Below, piece after piece: positions 35,283 through 45,012 of a DNA stretch of 64,000 bases. Both the position numbers and the translations under genes were made by a program. Every line of letters starts with the position of its first letter. Within the stretch, counting starts at the first letter, position 1. Origin of the DNA: Histophilus somni (GTDB taxonomy: Bacteria > Pseudomonadota > Gammaproteobacteria > Enterobacterales > Pasteurellaceae). The stretch lies in the NCBI RefSeq assembly GCF_014202395.1, contig NZ_JACHGQ010000004.1, positions 123,111 to 187,110 of the forward strand, in the 5' to 3' direction. Under the pieces are notes generated by a model, which worked only from the letters and a program-made list of their open reading frames with translations, was not told the origin of the DNA and searched no databases.

Positions 35283-35358
35283 GGGCGATTAGCTCAGTTG
35301 GGAGAGCACCTCCCTTACAAGGAGGGGGTCACTGGTTCGAGACCGGTATCGCCCACCA
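35283..35358 (+). tRNA. tRNA-Val (anticodon TAC), copy 1
   Basis: GGGCGATTAGCTCAGTTGGG, anticodon loop TTACAAG, T-loop GGTTCGAGACC, acceptor GGGCGAT/ATCGCCC, encoded CCA. Identical to the next two copies. Confidence 0.97.
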
Positions 35359-35398
35359 CTATTCTATAGTGAACTTTGTATTGTAATATTGGCTTAAG

Positions 35399-35474
35399 GG
35401 GCGATTAGCTCAGTTGGGAGAGCACCTCCCTTACAAGGAGGGGGTCACTGGTTCGAGACCGGTATCGCCCACCA
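35399..35474 (+). tRNA. tRNA-Val (anticodon TAC), copy 2
   Basis: Same 76 bases as copy 1, with a 40-bp spacer in between. Confidence 0.97.
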
Positions 35475-35540
35475 CTTTAGCCGGATTTCCCATTTGACTT
35501 TAAGTCAAATCCGATAGCTGAAAAGCGATTCGATTCTATC

Positions 35541-35616
35541 GGGCGATTAGCTCAGTTGGGAGAGCACCTCCCTTACAAGGAGGGGGTCACTGGTTCGAGA
35601 CCGGTATCGCCCACCA
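35541..35616 (+). tRNA. tRNA-Val (anticodon TAC), copy 3
   Basis: Same 76 bases as copies 1 and 2, 66-bp spacer. Confidence 0.97.
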
Positions 35617-35709
35617 ATTAAATTCTAAATTGTTTCCACGTTATTAAACTCATTACAACTTTCGGGGTGTTGTCTTTTTTATTTATATTTTTAACTAATT
35701 ATTGTTCAC

Positions 35710-35774
35710 TTTTGCGATCTTGATCGTAAAACTACGATACTTGCAAAAAAGTTTTTTCCTGATTCCATTAAAAT
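35710..35774 (+). promoter_or_regulatory. Competence (CRP-S / Sxy-dependent) promoter in front of pilC
   Basis: TGCGA-N6-TCGTA flanked by TTT and AAA (35710-35731) differs at one base from the CRP-S core TGCGA-N6-TCGCA used by Haemophilus competence genes. TAAAAT at 35769-35774 fits a -10 box and puts the site at about -60.5. In H. influenzae this kind of site drives pilABCD. Confidence 0.72.
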
Positions 35775-35803
35775 TATTTTTTATTTAACGAATAGGAAAA
35801 CAT

Positions 35804-37024
35804 ATGCAGAATTTGAAGCTATTTTCTTGGAAAGCCACTAATTTTTTACAGCAAAAACAAGCTGGAATGCTTGTTATCGAAAATGTACAAGAGGCCAAAC
35901 GCTATTTATTACAACAAGGGCTAAACAATATATATTTACAGCGTCATTGGCAACTGAATAAAAAGCCTAAAAAAATAGAATTTTGTGATCTATTAACTCA
36001 ATTAGCAATGTTATTACAATCCTCAATTCCTTTAAAAGATAGCTTACAAATTTTATTGAGAAATTGTGTTAATATTTCTTTAAATCAATGGGTTAGATAT
36101 ATTTTAAAAAATCTTGAAGGAGGATTATCTTTTTCACAATCTGTGGCTCAATCAGGTCTATATTTTTCTTATCAAGAACGCCAACTCATTTCTGTTGGAG
36201 AAATGACGGGAGATTTAGCCTCTGTTTGCCAACAAATAGCAGAACATCGTCAGCAGGCATTAGCATTACAACGCAAAATTCAAAAAATTTTACTCTATCC
36301 AATGATAGTCTTAAGTATTTCTGTCATTCTCACCGCACTTCTATTAATTTTTATCGTGCCACAATTTGCCGAAATGTACGGTTCTAATCAATCCGAGCTT
36401 CCTTTTTTTACGCAGCTATTGTTAAACATATCCTCTTTTTTACAACAGTATTTTTTTCATATGATAGCGGTATCTATTTTATTTTTTTATCTAATAAAAT
36501 TACGTTTACACAATTCATATAGTTTTCAACTCAAAAAAGATTGGTTTTTATCGCATGTGCCGTTGTTAAATAAAATTATTCGGCTTAATAGAACGATAAG
36601 TTTTTGCCGTAGTTTAGGATTAATGCTCAACTCAGGCATTCCTTTACAACAAAGTCTATATTCTTTCCTTCCCCAAAACTCTATCAACATACAGAAAAAG
36701 ATTGAGGGAGATCTCACGTTAATTAATGAAGTAAAGCTAACATTACGTGGTATCGAACAAGGATATAAATTCTCTCAGTCTGTAAGCAGTAATTTGTTTT
36801 CTATACAAACACAACAAATGCTACAAGTTGGTGAAAAGAGTGGAAATCTAGGTTTAATTCTGCAACATATCGCAGAAAATCAGCAACAACAGTTAGATCA
36901 TCAAATTGATTTACTTTCACAAATGTTAGAACCGTTTATGATGGTGATCATTGGCGGATTAATAGGCTTGATTATGTTAGGTATGTATTTACCAATCTTT
37001 AATATGGGAAGTTTAATTCAATGA
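35804..37024 (+). CDS. pilC: Type IV pilus/competence inner-membrane platform protein PilC
   Basis: 406 aa GspF/PilC family. Two repeated GspF domains: IEFCDLLTQLAMLLQSSIPL (about residue 52) with GEMTGDLA, and TISFCRSLGLMLNSGIPL with GEKSGNLG in the second half. Three hydrophobic helices lie near 170, 220 and 380. It anchors the pseudopilus used for DNA uptake. The usual upstream genes pilA (pilin) and pilB (ATPase) are absent: three tRNA genes precede it. Overlaps pilD by 4 bp. Confidence 0.93.
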   Translation: MQNLKLFSWKATNFLQQKQAGMLVIENVQEAKRYLLQQGLNNIYLQRHWQLNKKPKKIEFCDLLTQLAMLLQSSIPLKDSLQILLRNCVNISLNQWVRYILKNLEGGLSFSQSVAQSGLYFSYQERQLISVGEMTGDLASVCQQIAEHRQQALALQRKIQKILLYPMIVLSISVILTALLLIFIVPQFAEMYGSNQSELPFFTQLLLNISSFLQQYFFHMIAVSILFFYLIKLRLHNSYSFQLKKDWFLSHVPLLNKIIRLNRTISFCRSLGLMLNSGIPLQQSLYSFLPQNSINIQKKIEGDLTLINEVKLTLRGIEQGYKFSQSVSSNLFSIQTQQMLQVGEKSGNLGLILQHIAENQQQQLDHQIDLLSQMLEPFMMVIIGGLIGLIMLGMYLPIFNMGSLIQ

Positions 37025-37728
37025 TTTATCTAGCTTATATGTTGTTTGGTGGGCTTTGTGGCTTATGGGTTTACCTTTATGTCAGGCAATTTTCTGCTCA
37101 GATTAATAAACAAGTTTACTCGACTTTTTGCGAAATTTTCCCCGAAAATGCACCGCACTTGATGCCTATGTCTATCTTACGACGGAAAAAGTGCGGTCAT
37201 TTTTCTATGTATTTTTTGTGTGGTGGCCTTTGGTGTAATATATGTTTAAATTTCCCACAAAATATTTATGTTGGTTTATGGTTAGCATGTTGCAGTTATT
37301 TAATTTTTTGCCTTGTTTTAGTGGATTGGCTATACCAACTCGTTTCACAAACCTTATGCCAAGCCCTATTTATTTTAGGGTTATTGGGTGCTTATCAAGG
37401 TATTAGCCCATTGACTTTGGAGCAGTCTTTAGTTGGTAGCTTATCAGGCTTTTCGGTTTTTTATCTTATTTACATTGTTGCAAAATTATTCTATCGTTAT
37501 GAAGCTTTAGGACGTGGCGATTATTGGTTAATGTTAGGGTTAGGGAGCTTTATATCTTGGACAAAATTACCGTTGCTCATTTTTCTTGCCTGCCTCACAG
37601 GATTAATATATGTCGTTTTTAATGCAAGAGACAAAAAAACAATATTTATTCCTTTTGCCCCGTTCTTATGTCTCTCAACCATTATCGTATACTTGCTTAA
37701 TTTTCTAAGGGAGGATATTCTTCCTTAA
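37021..37728 (+). CDS. pilD: Prepilin peptidase PilD (short form)
   Basis: 235 aa membrane aspartyl protease that cleaves and methylates prepilins. The two catalytic aspartates are in LVLVDWLYQL and GRGDYWLMLGLG (GxGD motif). The N-terminal zinc-cysteine domain is degenerate, with only scattered Cys (RKKCG), as in other Pasteurellaceae. ATGA overlap with pilC. A pair of uptake signals lies in the early coding part (about 37150-37200). Confidence 0.9.
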   Translation: MIYLAYMLFGGLCGLWVYLYVRQFSAQINKQVYSTFCEIFPENAPHLMPMSILRRKKCGHFSMYFLCGGLWCNICLNFPQNIYVGLWLACCSYLIFCLVLVDWLYQLVSQTLCQALFILGLLGAYQGISPLTLEQSLVGSLSGFSVFYLIYIVAKLFYRYEALGRGDYWLMLGLGSFISWTKLPLLIFLACLTGLIYVVFNARDKKTIFIPFAPFLCLSTIIVYLLNFLREDILP

Positions 37729-37747
37729 ATTTTAGGGGAAGAAGAAT

Positions 37748-38395
37748 ATGGCTTATATTGTAGGGTTAACCGGTGGTATCGGTAGCGGTAAAAGTACCAT
37801 TGCGAATCTTTTTTCAGAACTAGGCGTACCTATTGTGGATGCCGATGTTGTCGCTCGAGATGTCGTAGCAAAAGATTCCTTAATCTTAGAGAAAATTATT
37901 GCTCATTTTGGTGAAGAAGTGCGGTTGGAAAATGGTGAGTTAAACCGATCTGAATTGCGTAAATTGGTATTTCAAAATGAAAAAGAAAAATTATGGCTAA
38001 ATAATTTGTTGCATCCGGTAATTAGAGAAAAAATGCTGCAACAATTACGCTCTGTTAATTATCCTTATGTGCTTTGGGTCGTTCCTTTACTCATTGAGAA
38101 TAAGCTAATGAAATTATGCGATAGAGTACTGGTAATTGATGTAGAGCCTGAACTCCAGATTTTACGAGCAAGCCGGCGGGATAGTCATTCGGTTGAATTG
38201 ATTAAACAAATGATACAGTCGCAAGTAAATCGTGAGTTGCGTTTAAGTTTTGCTGATGATGTCATTGAAAATAATCTACCCCTTGAAAAAAACGTGGCTA
38301 ATTTAAAACAAAGCGTAGCAAAATTGCACCGCACTTATTTGCATTATGCGAAGATAATTTCTAGAAATAGTGAAGAATTTGAGGATATAAAATGA
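37748..38395 (+). CDS. coaE: Dephospho-CoA kinase
   Basis: Last step of CoA synthesis. 215 aa. Walker [13 protein letters not shown] at residues 7-18, [10 protein letters not shown], and RRDSH (lid). Follows pilD by 19 bp and overlaps yacG by 4 bp, so it is in the pil operon and may be induced in competence. Confidence 0.96.
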   Translation: MAYIVGLTGGIGSGKSTIANLFSELGVPIVDADVVARDVVAKDSLILEKIIAHFGEEVRLENGELNRSELRKLVFQNEKEKLWLNNLLHPVIREKMLQQLRSVNYPYVLWVVPLLIENKLMKLCDRVLVIDVEPELQILRASRRDSHSVELIKQMIQSQVNRELRLSFADDVIENNLPLEKNVANLKQSVAKLHRTYLHYAKIISRNSEEFEDIK

Positions 38396-38586
38396 TTGAT
38401 GAAAAATTTACTGTAGCCTGTCCCAATTGCAAAAAAGAAGTACTTTGGTCAGAGGAAAATCGATTTCGTCCATTCTGTAGCAAACATTGTCAATTAATCG
38501 ACTTAGGTGAATGGGCTACAGAAGAAAAGATTATTCCCGGTTCAGAAATAACCTTGTTACCGAAAGATGAATTTAAAGAAAATTGA
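38392..38586 (+). CDS. yacG: DNA gyrase inhibitor YacG
   Basis: 64 aa zinc protein: CPNCKKEV and CSKHCQ give four Cys ligands; [11 protein letters not shown] is the family tail motif. In E. coli it binds GyrB. Last gene of the pilCD-coaE operon. Confidence 0.94.
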   Translation: MIDEKFTVACPNCKKEVLWSEENRFRPFCSKHCQLIDLGEWATEEKIIPGSEITLLPKDEFKEN

Positions 38587-38641
38587 GAGTTATGAATGGA
38601 TAGATAAATAAATAGATAAAAAGAATATTGAGATTTTAATT

Positions 38642-38674
38642 TGGGCTTGTTAGAATCAGCCCACTTTTATTTTG
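38642..38674 (+). terminator. Terminator after yacG
   Basis: TGGGCT (38642-38647) pairs with AGCCCA (38658-38663), followed by CTTTTATTTT. Confidence 0.75.
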
Positions 38675-38701
38675 ATAAATAAAAATATAGTTCGAATGAA
38701 G

Positions 38702-38888
38702 GTAGCTGGAGAATGGGGAATTGACCCCAAACCGACGAGGTAAAATCTTTCAGGTGCGATGGCGAGGACTGTTACTGGACGAACCCTTGGAGAGATCCAA
38801 TGTGCAATGCACAAAATGGACGCCGAAGGCGCAAAAGAGCGGTGTTTTTTTACTGCTTTTCAAACGCTCAGGCAAAAGGACAGGGGCA
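38702..38888 (+). promoter_or_regulatory. Tandem glycine riboswitch
   Basis: Second aptamer signatures are clear: GGAGAGATCC (near 38790), CGCCGAAGGCGC, and CGCTCAGGCAAAAGGACAGGGG at the end. The first aptamer (from about 38706) shows GGAGAATGG, CCGACGAGG, TCTTTCAGGT and GAGGACTG. It lies directly upstream of a sodium:alanine/glycine symporter, the expected kind of target. Confidence 0.88.
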
Positions 38889-38990
38889 AAAGATTCTTTT
38901 CGGATAGAAACGTTGCATAGCGTTTTTTCTTTATTATCCCAAAAACTTTTCGCCTCCTTGTAAACACACGTTATTTTACGAGGAATACTT

Positions 38991-40367
38991 ATGTCATTAG
39001 AGATAATTTTATCGTCTATCAATACTTTTGTTTGGGGACCTCCCTTACTTCTTCTTTTATTTGGTACAGGTCTTTACTTGACCTTACGCTTAGGATTTAT
39101 TCAAATTCGTTACTTACCTCGTGCATTATATTATTTATTTGATAAAGAACGTCATGTAAGTAAAAAAGGGGATATTTCTGCTTTCGCAGCCCTTTGTACG
39201 GCTTTAGCGGCAACAATAGGTACGGGAAATATTGTTGGTGTTGCAACTGCTTTGCAAGCCGGTGGGCCAGGGGCTATTTTTTGGATGTGGTTAGTTGCTT
39301 TACTTGGAATGGCAACTAAATATGCTGAGTGTTTATTAGCGGTGAAATATCGGGTGCGAGATAAACAAGGTTTTATGAGTGGCGGACCAATGTATTATAT
39401 TGAGAAAGGCTTAGGAATAAAATGGCTTGCCAAATTTTTTGCCGTCTGTGGTGTATTAGTTGCATTTTTGGGCATTGGCACTTTTCCTCAAATTAATGCA
39501 ATCACGCATGCTATGCAAGATACCTTTAACGTATCTATTGAAATTACAGCAACCATTATTACCGCACTTATTGCACTTATTATCTTAGGCGGTGTTAAAC
39601 GCATTTCAACAGTTGCATCTATTATCGTTCCTTTTATGGCTGTTTTATATGTACTTACGTCTTTGTTAATTCTTATACTAAATTGGCAACAAGTACCAAC
39701 CGCTATTGGACTAATTATTTACAGTGCATTTAATCCTCAAGCAGCATTAGGCGGTGTATTTGGATATACTGTTCTGAAAGCTATTCAATCAGGATTTGCA
39801 AGGGGTATTTTCTCTAATGAATCCGGATTAGGTAGTGCACCAATTGCGGCGGCGGCAGCTCAAACTAAAGAACCTGTTCGTCAAGGATTAATTTCGATGA
39901 TAGGTACTTTTTTAGATACTCTCGTTGTGTGTACTATGACAGGTATCGTGCTTGTTTTAACAGGTGCTTGGCAATCACAAGAATTGGCAGGAGCTGCTTT
40001 AACTAACTATGCATTTTCACAAGGGTTAGGAAATAATATTGGTGCAACAATTGTAACCGTAGGGTTACTGTTTTTTGCTTTTACTACTATTTTAGGTTGG
40101 TGTTATTACGGAGAACGTTGTTTTGTTTATCTGGCAGGTGTCAAAGGTATCAAAGTTTATCGTTCAATTTTTATACTTTTAGTTGCCTGTGGTGCTTTTA
40201 TTAAACTGGAATTAATTTGGATTTTGGCTGATATTGTGAATGGTTTAATGGCATTTCCAAATTTAATTGCTTTAGTTGGATTGCGACATATTGTGATCAA
40301 TGAAACTAAAGATTATTTTATTCGCAGGAAACAAATATTTGTTGAGCCAAATAATGTAGCTAATTGA
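38991..40367 (+). CDS. Sodium:alanine/glycine symporter (AGCS family)
   Basis: 458 aa, about ten membrane helices. Family signatures: GTGNIVGVATALQAGGPGAI, FWMWLVALLGMATKYAECLL and GFARGIFSNESGLGSAPIA. Imports small neutral amino acids with Na+. Control by the glycine riboswitch upstream points to glycine as signal; in such cases the protein may serve uptake or overflow export. Confidence 0.94.
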   Translation: MSLEIILSSINTFVWGPPLLLLLFGTGLYLTLRLGFIQIRYLPRALYYLFDKERHVSKKGDISAFAALCTALAATIGTGNIVGVATALQAGGPGAIFWMWLVALLGMATKYAECLLAVKYRVRDKQGFMSGGPMYYIEKGLGIKWLAKFFAVCGVLVAFLGIGTFPQINAITHAMQDTFNVSIEITATIITALIALIILGGVKRISTVASIIVPFMAVLYVLTSLLILILNWQQVPTAIGLIIYSAFNPQAALGGVFGYTVLKAIQSGFARGIFSNESGLGSAPIAAAAAQTKEPVRQGLISMIGTFLDTLVVCTMTGIVLVLTGAWQSQELAGAALTNYAFSQGLGNNIGATIVTVGLLFFAFTTILGWCYYGERCFVYLAGVKGIKVYRSIFILLVACGAFIKLELIWILADIVNGLMAFPNLIALVGLRHIVINETKDYFIRRKQIFVEPNNVAN

Positions 40368-40376
40368 GCAAAAATT

Positions 40377-40404
40377 AAAGGGGCTGACGGCCCCTTTAAA
40401 TTTC
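40377..40404 (+). terminator. Terminator after the symporter gene
   Basis: AAAGGGGC-TGACG-GCCCCTTT with AAATTTCT following. Confidence 0.85.
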
Positions 40405-40602
40405 TCTACATCAGACCATCATATCAACCTCAAATAAAAATAAAAGTGATTTTTTATAAATATGATAAGTAGATCATACTTTTTCATTTTTATTCCTAAA
40501 AAGTGAAAAAACACCTTGAAAACTCCTGCTAAGAGGACTATTTTGTAACTAAGAATTTTTCTGAGTGGAAACGCTCATCAATAAGCAAAAGAGGTAAAAG
40601 CT

Positions 40603-40920
40603 ATGACTCTAAATATCACAAGTAAACAAATGGAAATCACCCCTGCAATCCGTTCACATATAGAGGAAAGACTTGCTAAATTAGGAAAATGGCAAACTCA
40701 ATTGATTAATCCGCATTTTATTTTAAATAAAGTACCGCAGGGTTTTGCTGTTGAAGTTGCCATAGGTACGCCTTATGGCGATTTATTCGCAAGTAGCGAG
40801 TCTGATGATATGTACAAAGCAATTAACGAAGTTGAAGAAAAATTAGAAAGACAATTGAATAAATTACAACATAAAGGAGAAGCTCGCCGAGCTAGTGAAA
40901 GACTAAAAGACTTGTTTTGA
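40603..40920 (+). CDS. raiA: Ribosome-associated translation inhibitor RaiA (YfiA, short HPF family)
   Basis: 105 aa. Binds the 30S decoding region in stationary phase or cold and blocks translation. [20 protein letters not shown], then [20 protein letters not shown] and [10 protein letters not shown] are typical. Own gene with GAGG before the ATG; a TTGAAA near 40517 may be part of its promoter. Confidence 0.93.
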   Translation: MTLNITSKQMEITPAIRSHIEERLAKLGKWQTQLINPHFILNKVPQGFAVEVAIGTPYGDLFASSESDDMYKAINEVEEKLERQLNKLQHKGEARRASERLKDLF

Positions 40921-41051
40921 TAAATGAGTTTGTCTAAAAGTAGAGTGAAAATAAAACGCTCTATTTATTGCGTAATGAATTTTACTTATTGTATGTTACC
41001 TATTTGAACCTACCAAATAAGTGGTGTAAATCGTGGCTTCTCGTAAGTCCT

Positions 41052-41083
41052 AAAAAAGCTGATGTTTAAACTTCAGCTTTTTT
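41052..41083 (+). terminator. Terminator after raiA
   Basis: AAAAAAGCTGA pairs with TCAGCTTTTTT, A run before and T run after, so bidirectional. Confidence 0.85.
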
Positions 41084-41123
41084 GTTAGAATATATCGGCG
41101 ATAAATTTTATTAAGGAATGAAG

Positions 41124-41663
41124 ATGAAAAAACATCATGTTGACGTTTTAATTACTGAGGAAGATGTACGTTCACGTATTCAAGAATTAGGTAGAGAAAT
41201 TACACAATTCTATCAGCATAAACACGTAAATAAATTGGTAGTTGTTGGATTATTACGTGGTTCATTTATGTTTATGGCTGATTTAGTAAGAGAAATTAAA
41301 TTACCGATTGAAATTGAATTTATGACTACTTCCAGTTATGGGAATGAAATGACAACTAATCATGATGTACGAATAGCTAAAGATTTAGATGGCGATATTA
41401 AAAATGAAGATGTATTGATTGTTGAGGATATTATTGATACAGGATATACCTTAGAAAAAGTGCGGGAGATTTTATTGCTACGTTCGCCTAATTCATTAGC
41501 AATTTGTACTCTATTAGATAAGCCATCTCGCCGAGAGGTAGACGTTCCTGTTGAATGGGTTGGATTTACTATTCCTGATGAATTTGTTGTCGGCTATGGT
41601 ATTGATTATGCTCAATGTTATCGTAATTTAGGCTATATCGGTAAAGTTACTTTGGAAGAATAA
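41124..41663 (+). CDS. hpt: Hypoxanthine phosphoribosyltransferase
   Basis: Salvages hypoxanthine and guanine to IMP and GMP. 179 aa. The PRPP loop is [11 protein letters not shown], with [15 protein letters not shown] and the C-terminal [17 protein letters not shown]. The ATG at 41124 follows AAGGA by six bases; the ATG at 41118 touches it and is less likely. Confidence 0.95.
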   Translation: MKKHHVDVLITEEDVRSRIQELGREITQFYQHKHVNKLVVVGLLRGSFMFMADLVREIKLPIEIEFMTTSSYGNEMTTNHDVRIAKDLDGDIKNEDVLIVEDIIDTGYTLEKVREILLLRSPNSLAICTLLDKPSRREVDVPVEWVGFTIPDEFVVGYGIDYAQCYRNLGYIGKVTLEE

Positions 41664-41701
41664 GTTACCGAAAAGGAAATGTTTCTATCAAAAATTAAAC
41701 T

Positions 41702-41731
41702 AAAAAAAGAGATTAAAAAATCTCTTTTTTT
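41702..41731 (+). terminator. Terminator after hpt
   Basis: AAAAAAAGAGAT pairs with ATCTCTTTTTTT; symmetrical, so it may also stop sodA transcription from the other side. Confidence 0.85.
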
Positions 41732-41791
41732 ACACATTCTTTAAGAAAAAATAACTATATAGATAAAATTGAAAATAATTAGAAATTATCT

Positions 41792-42421
41792 TCAAGCATT
41801 GTTAATTTTTTTCTCAAAGCGTTCAGCAGCAGCATCCCAATTCACCACATTCCAAAATGCCTTGATATAATCTGGACGACGATTTTGGAATTTTAAGTAG
41901 TAAGCATGTTCCCAAACATCCAATACCAAAATAGGGAAACCTTCGCAACCGGCAATTTCTTTTCCCATTAATGGACTATCTTGGTTTGCGGTAGAAACAA
42001 CTTCTAATTTGCCTTGATTTAATACTAGCCAAGCCCAACCGGAACCAAAGCGAGTTGCAGCGGCTTTCTCAAACTCAGCTTGGAAACTCTCTACTGAACC
42101 AAAATCACGCTCAATAGCGTCTTTTAATGGGCCTTGTAAAGTTGTACCTGTTTTTAAACCTTTCCAAAATAAACTGTGATTTACATGCCCACCAACATTA
42201 TTGCGAATAGCAGTACGTTTATCAGCAGGAACTTCGACTAATTTGGTAATTAATTGACCCGGACAAAGATCTGTAAACTCAGGTAAAGTTTCTAGTGCTG
42301 CATTTGCATTATTAACATAAGCTTGATGGTGTTTACTATGATGGAGTTCCATAGTTTGTGCATCAAAGTGCGGTTCTAAAGCATCATAAGCATAACCTAA
42401 TTCAGGTAAAGTGTAAGCCAT
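41792..42421 (-). CDS. sodA: Superoxide dismutase [Mn]
   Basis: 209 aa. Metal ligands: His in [12 protein letters not shown], His in [10 protein letters not shown], and the DVWEHAYYL motif (Asp and His). GSGWAWLV and QDSPLM(G) fit the Mn/Fe-Mn group. Disproportionates superoxide in the cytoplasm. An FNR-like site 60 bp upstream suggests repression without oxygen. Confidence 0.96.
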   Translation of the reverse strand: MAYTLPELGYAYDALEPHFDAQTMELHHSKHHQAYVNNANAALETLPEFTDLCPGQLITKLVEVPADKRTAIRNNVGGHVNHSLFWKGLKTGTTLQGPLKDAIERDFGSVESFQAEFEKAAATRFGSGWAWLVLNQGKLEVVSTANQDSPLMGKEIAGCEGFPILVLDVWEHAYYLKFQNRRPDYIKAFWNVVNWDAAAERFEKKINNA

Positions 42422-42480
42422 AACAATTTCCTTCTATAAAAAATTCTGAATAATAAACTCAGCGAATTCTAGCAAAAAAT

Positions 42481-42494
42481 TTGATCAAGATCAT
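42481..42494 (-). promoter_or_regulatory. FNR-like site upstream of sodA
   Basis: TTGAT-CAAG-ATCAT matches the FNR consensus TTGAT-N4-ATCAA with one mismatch. It is 60-73 bp before the sodA start codon, where it could overlap the promoter. Confidence 0.6.
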
Positions 42495-42511
42495 TAAAAG
42501 TTTAATTTTTT

Positions 42512-42540
42512 AAAAAGCCCTACCGTAAGATAGGGCTATT
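42512..42540 (-). terminator. Terminator after maeB
   Basis: AGCCCTA-CCGTAAGA-TAGGGCT with T on both sides; on the minus strand it is followed by TTTTTA. Confidence 0.8.
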
Positions 42541-42559
42541 ATAATAGATTAAGAAACAT

Positions 42560-44827
42560 TCAACGATTCTGTGCTTTTACCGCTGCAACGGCTACCATAT
42601 TAATAATACGGCGTACTGATGAAGCAGAAGTAAGAATATGTGCCGGTTTTTCCACCCCCATTAAAATTGGTCCAATTGTAATTGGTGTTGCTGTACCTTG
42701 TAATAAATTCAAGCTAATACGGGCAGTTTCCATGTTGGGCATAATCAATAAGTTTGCCGCCCCTTTAATAGGACTGTCAGGCATCACTTCCTTACGTAAA
42801 TTCTCCGATAAAGCAATATCACAGTGCATTTCACCATCAATAATCAAATCCGGTGCTTTTTCACGCACAAGCTCTAAAACCTGCCGCATTTTAACCGCAC
42901 TTGGGTCATTAATTGAGCCATAATTTGAATGTGAAACAAGAGCAACCTGTGGCTCTATACCAAAACGACGAACTTCTTTGGCTGACATAATCGTGATTTC
43001 TGCAAGTTCCTCGGCTGTTGGGCTTGAGTTCACAAAAGTATCTGCAATAAATAAATTACCGGTAGGCAAAACCAGTCCGTTTACCGTAGCTGGAATTTCA
43101 TGTTCTTTTTCACCAACAACCTCTTTAACAGTAGCCAAGTGTGCCGCAAATGGTCCAACTAATCCGCAAATCATCGCATCGACTTTACCAAGCTCCAATA
43201 AAACTGCACCAAGTGCGGTCGGATTATGGAGCATTTTTCGTTTGGCTCCGGTAGGTGTCATACCTTGGCGTTTTAATTTGTTGTAATAGGTATCACAACA
43301 TTCCTCGTAGTATGGATTATTTTCAATGTCAATAATCTCAAAATCACGTCCGAGCTGTAATTGCAAACCCAATTTTTTAATACTTTCCTCAATAATATGA
43401 GTACGACCTAATAGGACAGGATAGGCTATGCCTAAGGTTGCAATTTCTTGGATTGCATGTAATACACGTTTTTCTTCGCCATCAGTTAAAATAACTCGCT
43501 TTTTATCTTCTTTGGCCTGTGCAAAAACAGGTTTCATGAATAAGTTGGTTTTATAAACAAACTGGGTTAATTTCTCAATATATGCCTCAAAATCTTCAAT
43601 CGGACGAGTAGCGACACCGCTATCCATTGCAGCTTTAGCTACAGCTGGTGCAATTTTGACAATTAAACGAGGATCAAAAGGTTTTGGAATAATGTAATCA
43701 GGTCCAAAGGAAACACCGCTCTCACCATAGGCAGAACTGACGACTTCACTTTGCTCTGCTAACGCTAAATCAGCAATAGCATAAACTGCCGCAAGTTTCA
43801 TTTCCTCATTAATAGTGGTTGCACTGACATCTAAGGCACCACGGAAAATGAACGGAAAGCATAATACATTATTTACTTGGTTCGGATAGTCGGAACGACC
43901 GGTACAAACAATCGCATCAGGTCGAACAGCTTTTGCTAACGGCGGTAAAATTTCAGGTTCAGGATTGGCTAATGCTAGAATTAAAGGATTAGGGCTCATT
44001 GTTTTTACCATTTCTTGAGTAAGTGCTCCAGCGGCAGAACAACCTAAGAAAATATCTGAATCAGGAATGGCATCAGCTAAAGAGCGTTGACCGTTATCAT
44101 CAATAGCATATAACTTTTTGGTGTCATCCATTTTTTCGTCACGACCTTTATAAATGACCCCTTTCGAGTCACAAACCGTGATATTTTCACGTTTCATGCC
44201 TAATGAAACCAGTAAATTTAAGCATGCAATAGAAGCCGCACCTGCACCGGAGGCAACTAAACGAACATCTTCAATTTTTTTATTAACAATACGTAATCCG
44301 TTAATTATTGCGGCGGCTGAAATTATGGCTGTACCATGCTGATCATCGTGAAAAACAGGAATTTTCAGACGCTCACGTAATTTTTGTTCAATATAAAAGC
44401 ATTCAGGTGCTTTAATATCTTCAAGATTTATACCGCCGAAAGTCGGTTCTAAAGCGGCGATAATTTCTACTAATTTATCAGGATCTTGTTCATCTACTTC
44501 AATATCAAAGACATCAACACCGGCAAACTTCTTAAATAAAACCCCTTTACCCTCCATAACAGGCTTACCGGCTAACGCTCCAATATTTCCTAAACCTAAT
44601 ACTGCGGTTCCATTTGATATCACTGCGACTAAATTGCCTCTGGAAGTATATCTATAAGCAGAGACAGGATCTGCTTGGATTTCTAAACAAGGTACAGCCA
44701 CCCCCGGAGAATAGGCTAAAGCTAAATCTCGTTGTGTTCCCAATGATTTTGTTGGTGTAACTTCAATTTTTCCCGGTTTTGGAAACTCATGAAAATCTAA
44801 AGCGGCTTGACGTAATTGTGCATCCAT
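42560..44827 (-). CDS. maeB: NADP-dependent malic enzyme (MaeB, fused to a phosphotransacetylase-like domain)
   Basis: Oxidatively decarboxylates malate to pyruvate with NADP+. 755 aa. The malic part (about 1-425) shows [21 protein letters not shown] and [10 protein letters not shown]; the C-terminal part (about 430-755) resembles phosphotransacetylase ([30 protein letters not shown]) and is thought to regulate the enzyme by acetyl-CoA. Full length. Next to aspA, with terminator sequence between. Confidence 0.95.
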   Translation of the reverse strand: MDAQLRQAALDFHEFPKPGKIEVTPTKSLGTQRDLALAYSPGVAVPCLEIQADPVSAYRYTSRGNLVAVISNGTAVLGLGNIGALAGKPVMEGKGVLFKKFAGVDVFDIEVDEQDPDKLVEIIAALEPTFGGINLEDIKAPECFYIEQKLRERLKIPVFHDDQHGTAIISAAAIINGLRIVNKKIEDVRLVASGAGAASIACLNLLVSLGMKRENITVCDSKGVIYKGRDEKMDDTKKLYAIDDNGQRSLADAIPDSDIFLGCSAAGALTQEMVKTMSPNPLILALANPEPEILPPLAKAVRPDAIVCTGRSDYPNQVNNVLCFPFIFRGALDVSATTINEEMKLAAVYAIADLALAEQSEVVSSAYGESGVSFGPDYIIPKPFDPRLIVKIAPAVAKAAMDSGVATRPIEDFEAYIEKLTQFVYKTNLFMKPVFAQAKEDKKRVILTDGEEKRVLHAIQEIATLGIAYPVLLGRTHIIEESIKKLGLQLQLGRDFEIIDIENNPYYEECCDTYYNKLKRQGMTPTGAKRKMLHNPTALGAVLLELGKVDAMICGLVGPFAAHLATVKEVVGEKEHEIPATVNGLVLPTGNLFIADTFVNSSPTAEELAEITIMSAKEVRRFGIEPQVALVSHSNYGSINDPSAVKMRQVLELVREKAPDLIIDGEMHCDIALSENLRKEVMPDSPIKGAANLLIMPNMETARISLNLLQGTATPITIGPILMGVEKPAHILTSASSVRRIINMVAVAAVKAQNR

Positions 44828-44961
44828 AATTTTTCCTCATATTAACTTATTTACTTCATTTCAACTTTACTAAAAACCAATTTCATTATAGGCAAAAAAA
44901 GTAACACGACAACTTTAATTTACATATTGTTACAATACATACGATGTATAGAATCAAATAC

Positions 44962-44996
44962 AAAAATAGGCATATATTTTTACTATATGCCTATTG
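44962..44996 (-). terminator. Terminator after aspA
   Basis: AATAGGCATAT (44966-44976) pairs with ATATGCCTATT (44985-44995); on the minus strand TTTTTG follows. Confidence 0.8.
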
Positions 44997-45012
44997 GAAC
45001 TAAAGAACAATT

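Noticed and set aside
35283..35616. Three identical 76-base repeats with spacers, at first sight like a repeat array
   Set aside because: They fold as tRNA-Val genes with encoded CCA; no CRISPR array was seen anywhere in the window.
38587..38640. GATAGATAAATAAATAGATAAA as a simple repeat
   Set aside because: Irregular and short, non-coding, no sign of function.
44930..44960. ACATATTGTTACAATACATACGATGTAT as an operator palindrome near aspA
   Set aside because: The arms do not pair consistently; it lies after aspA and before its own terminator, not in a promoter position that I can support.
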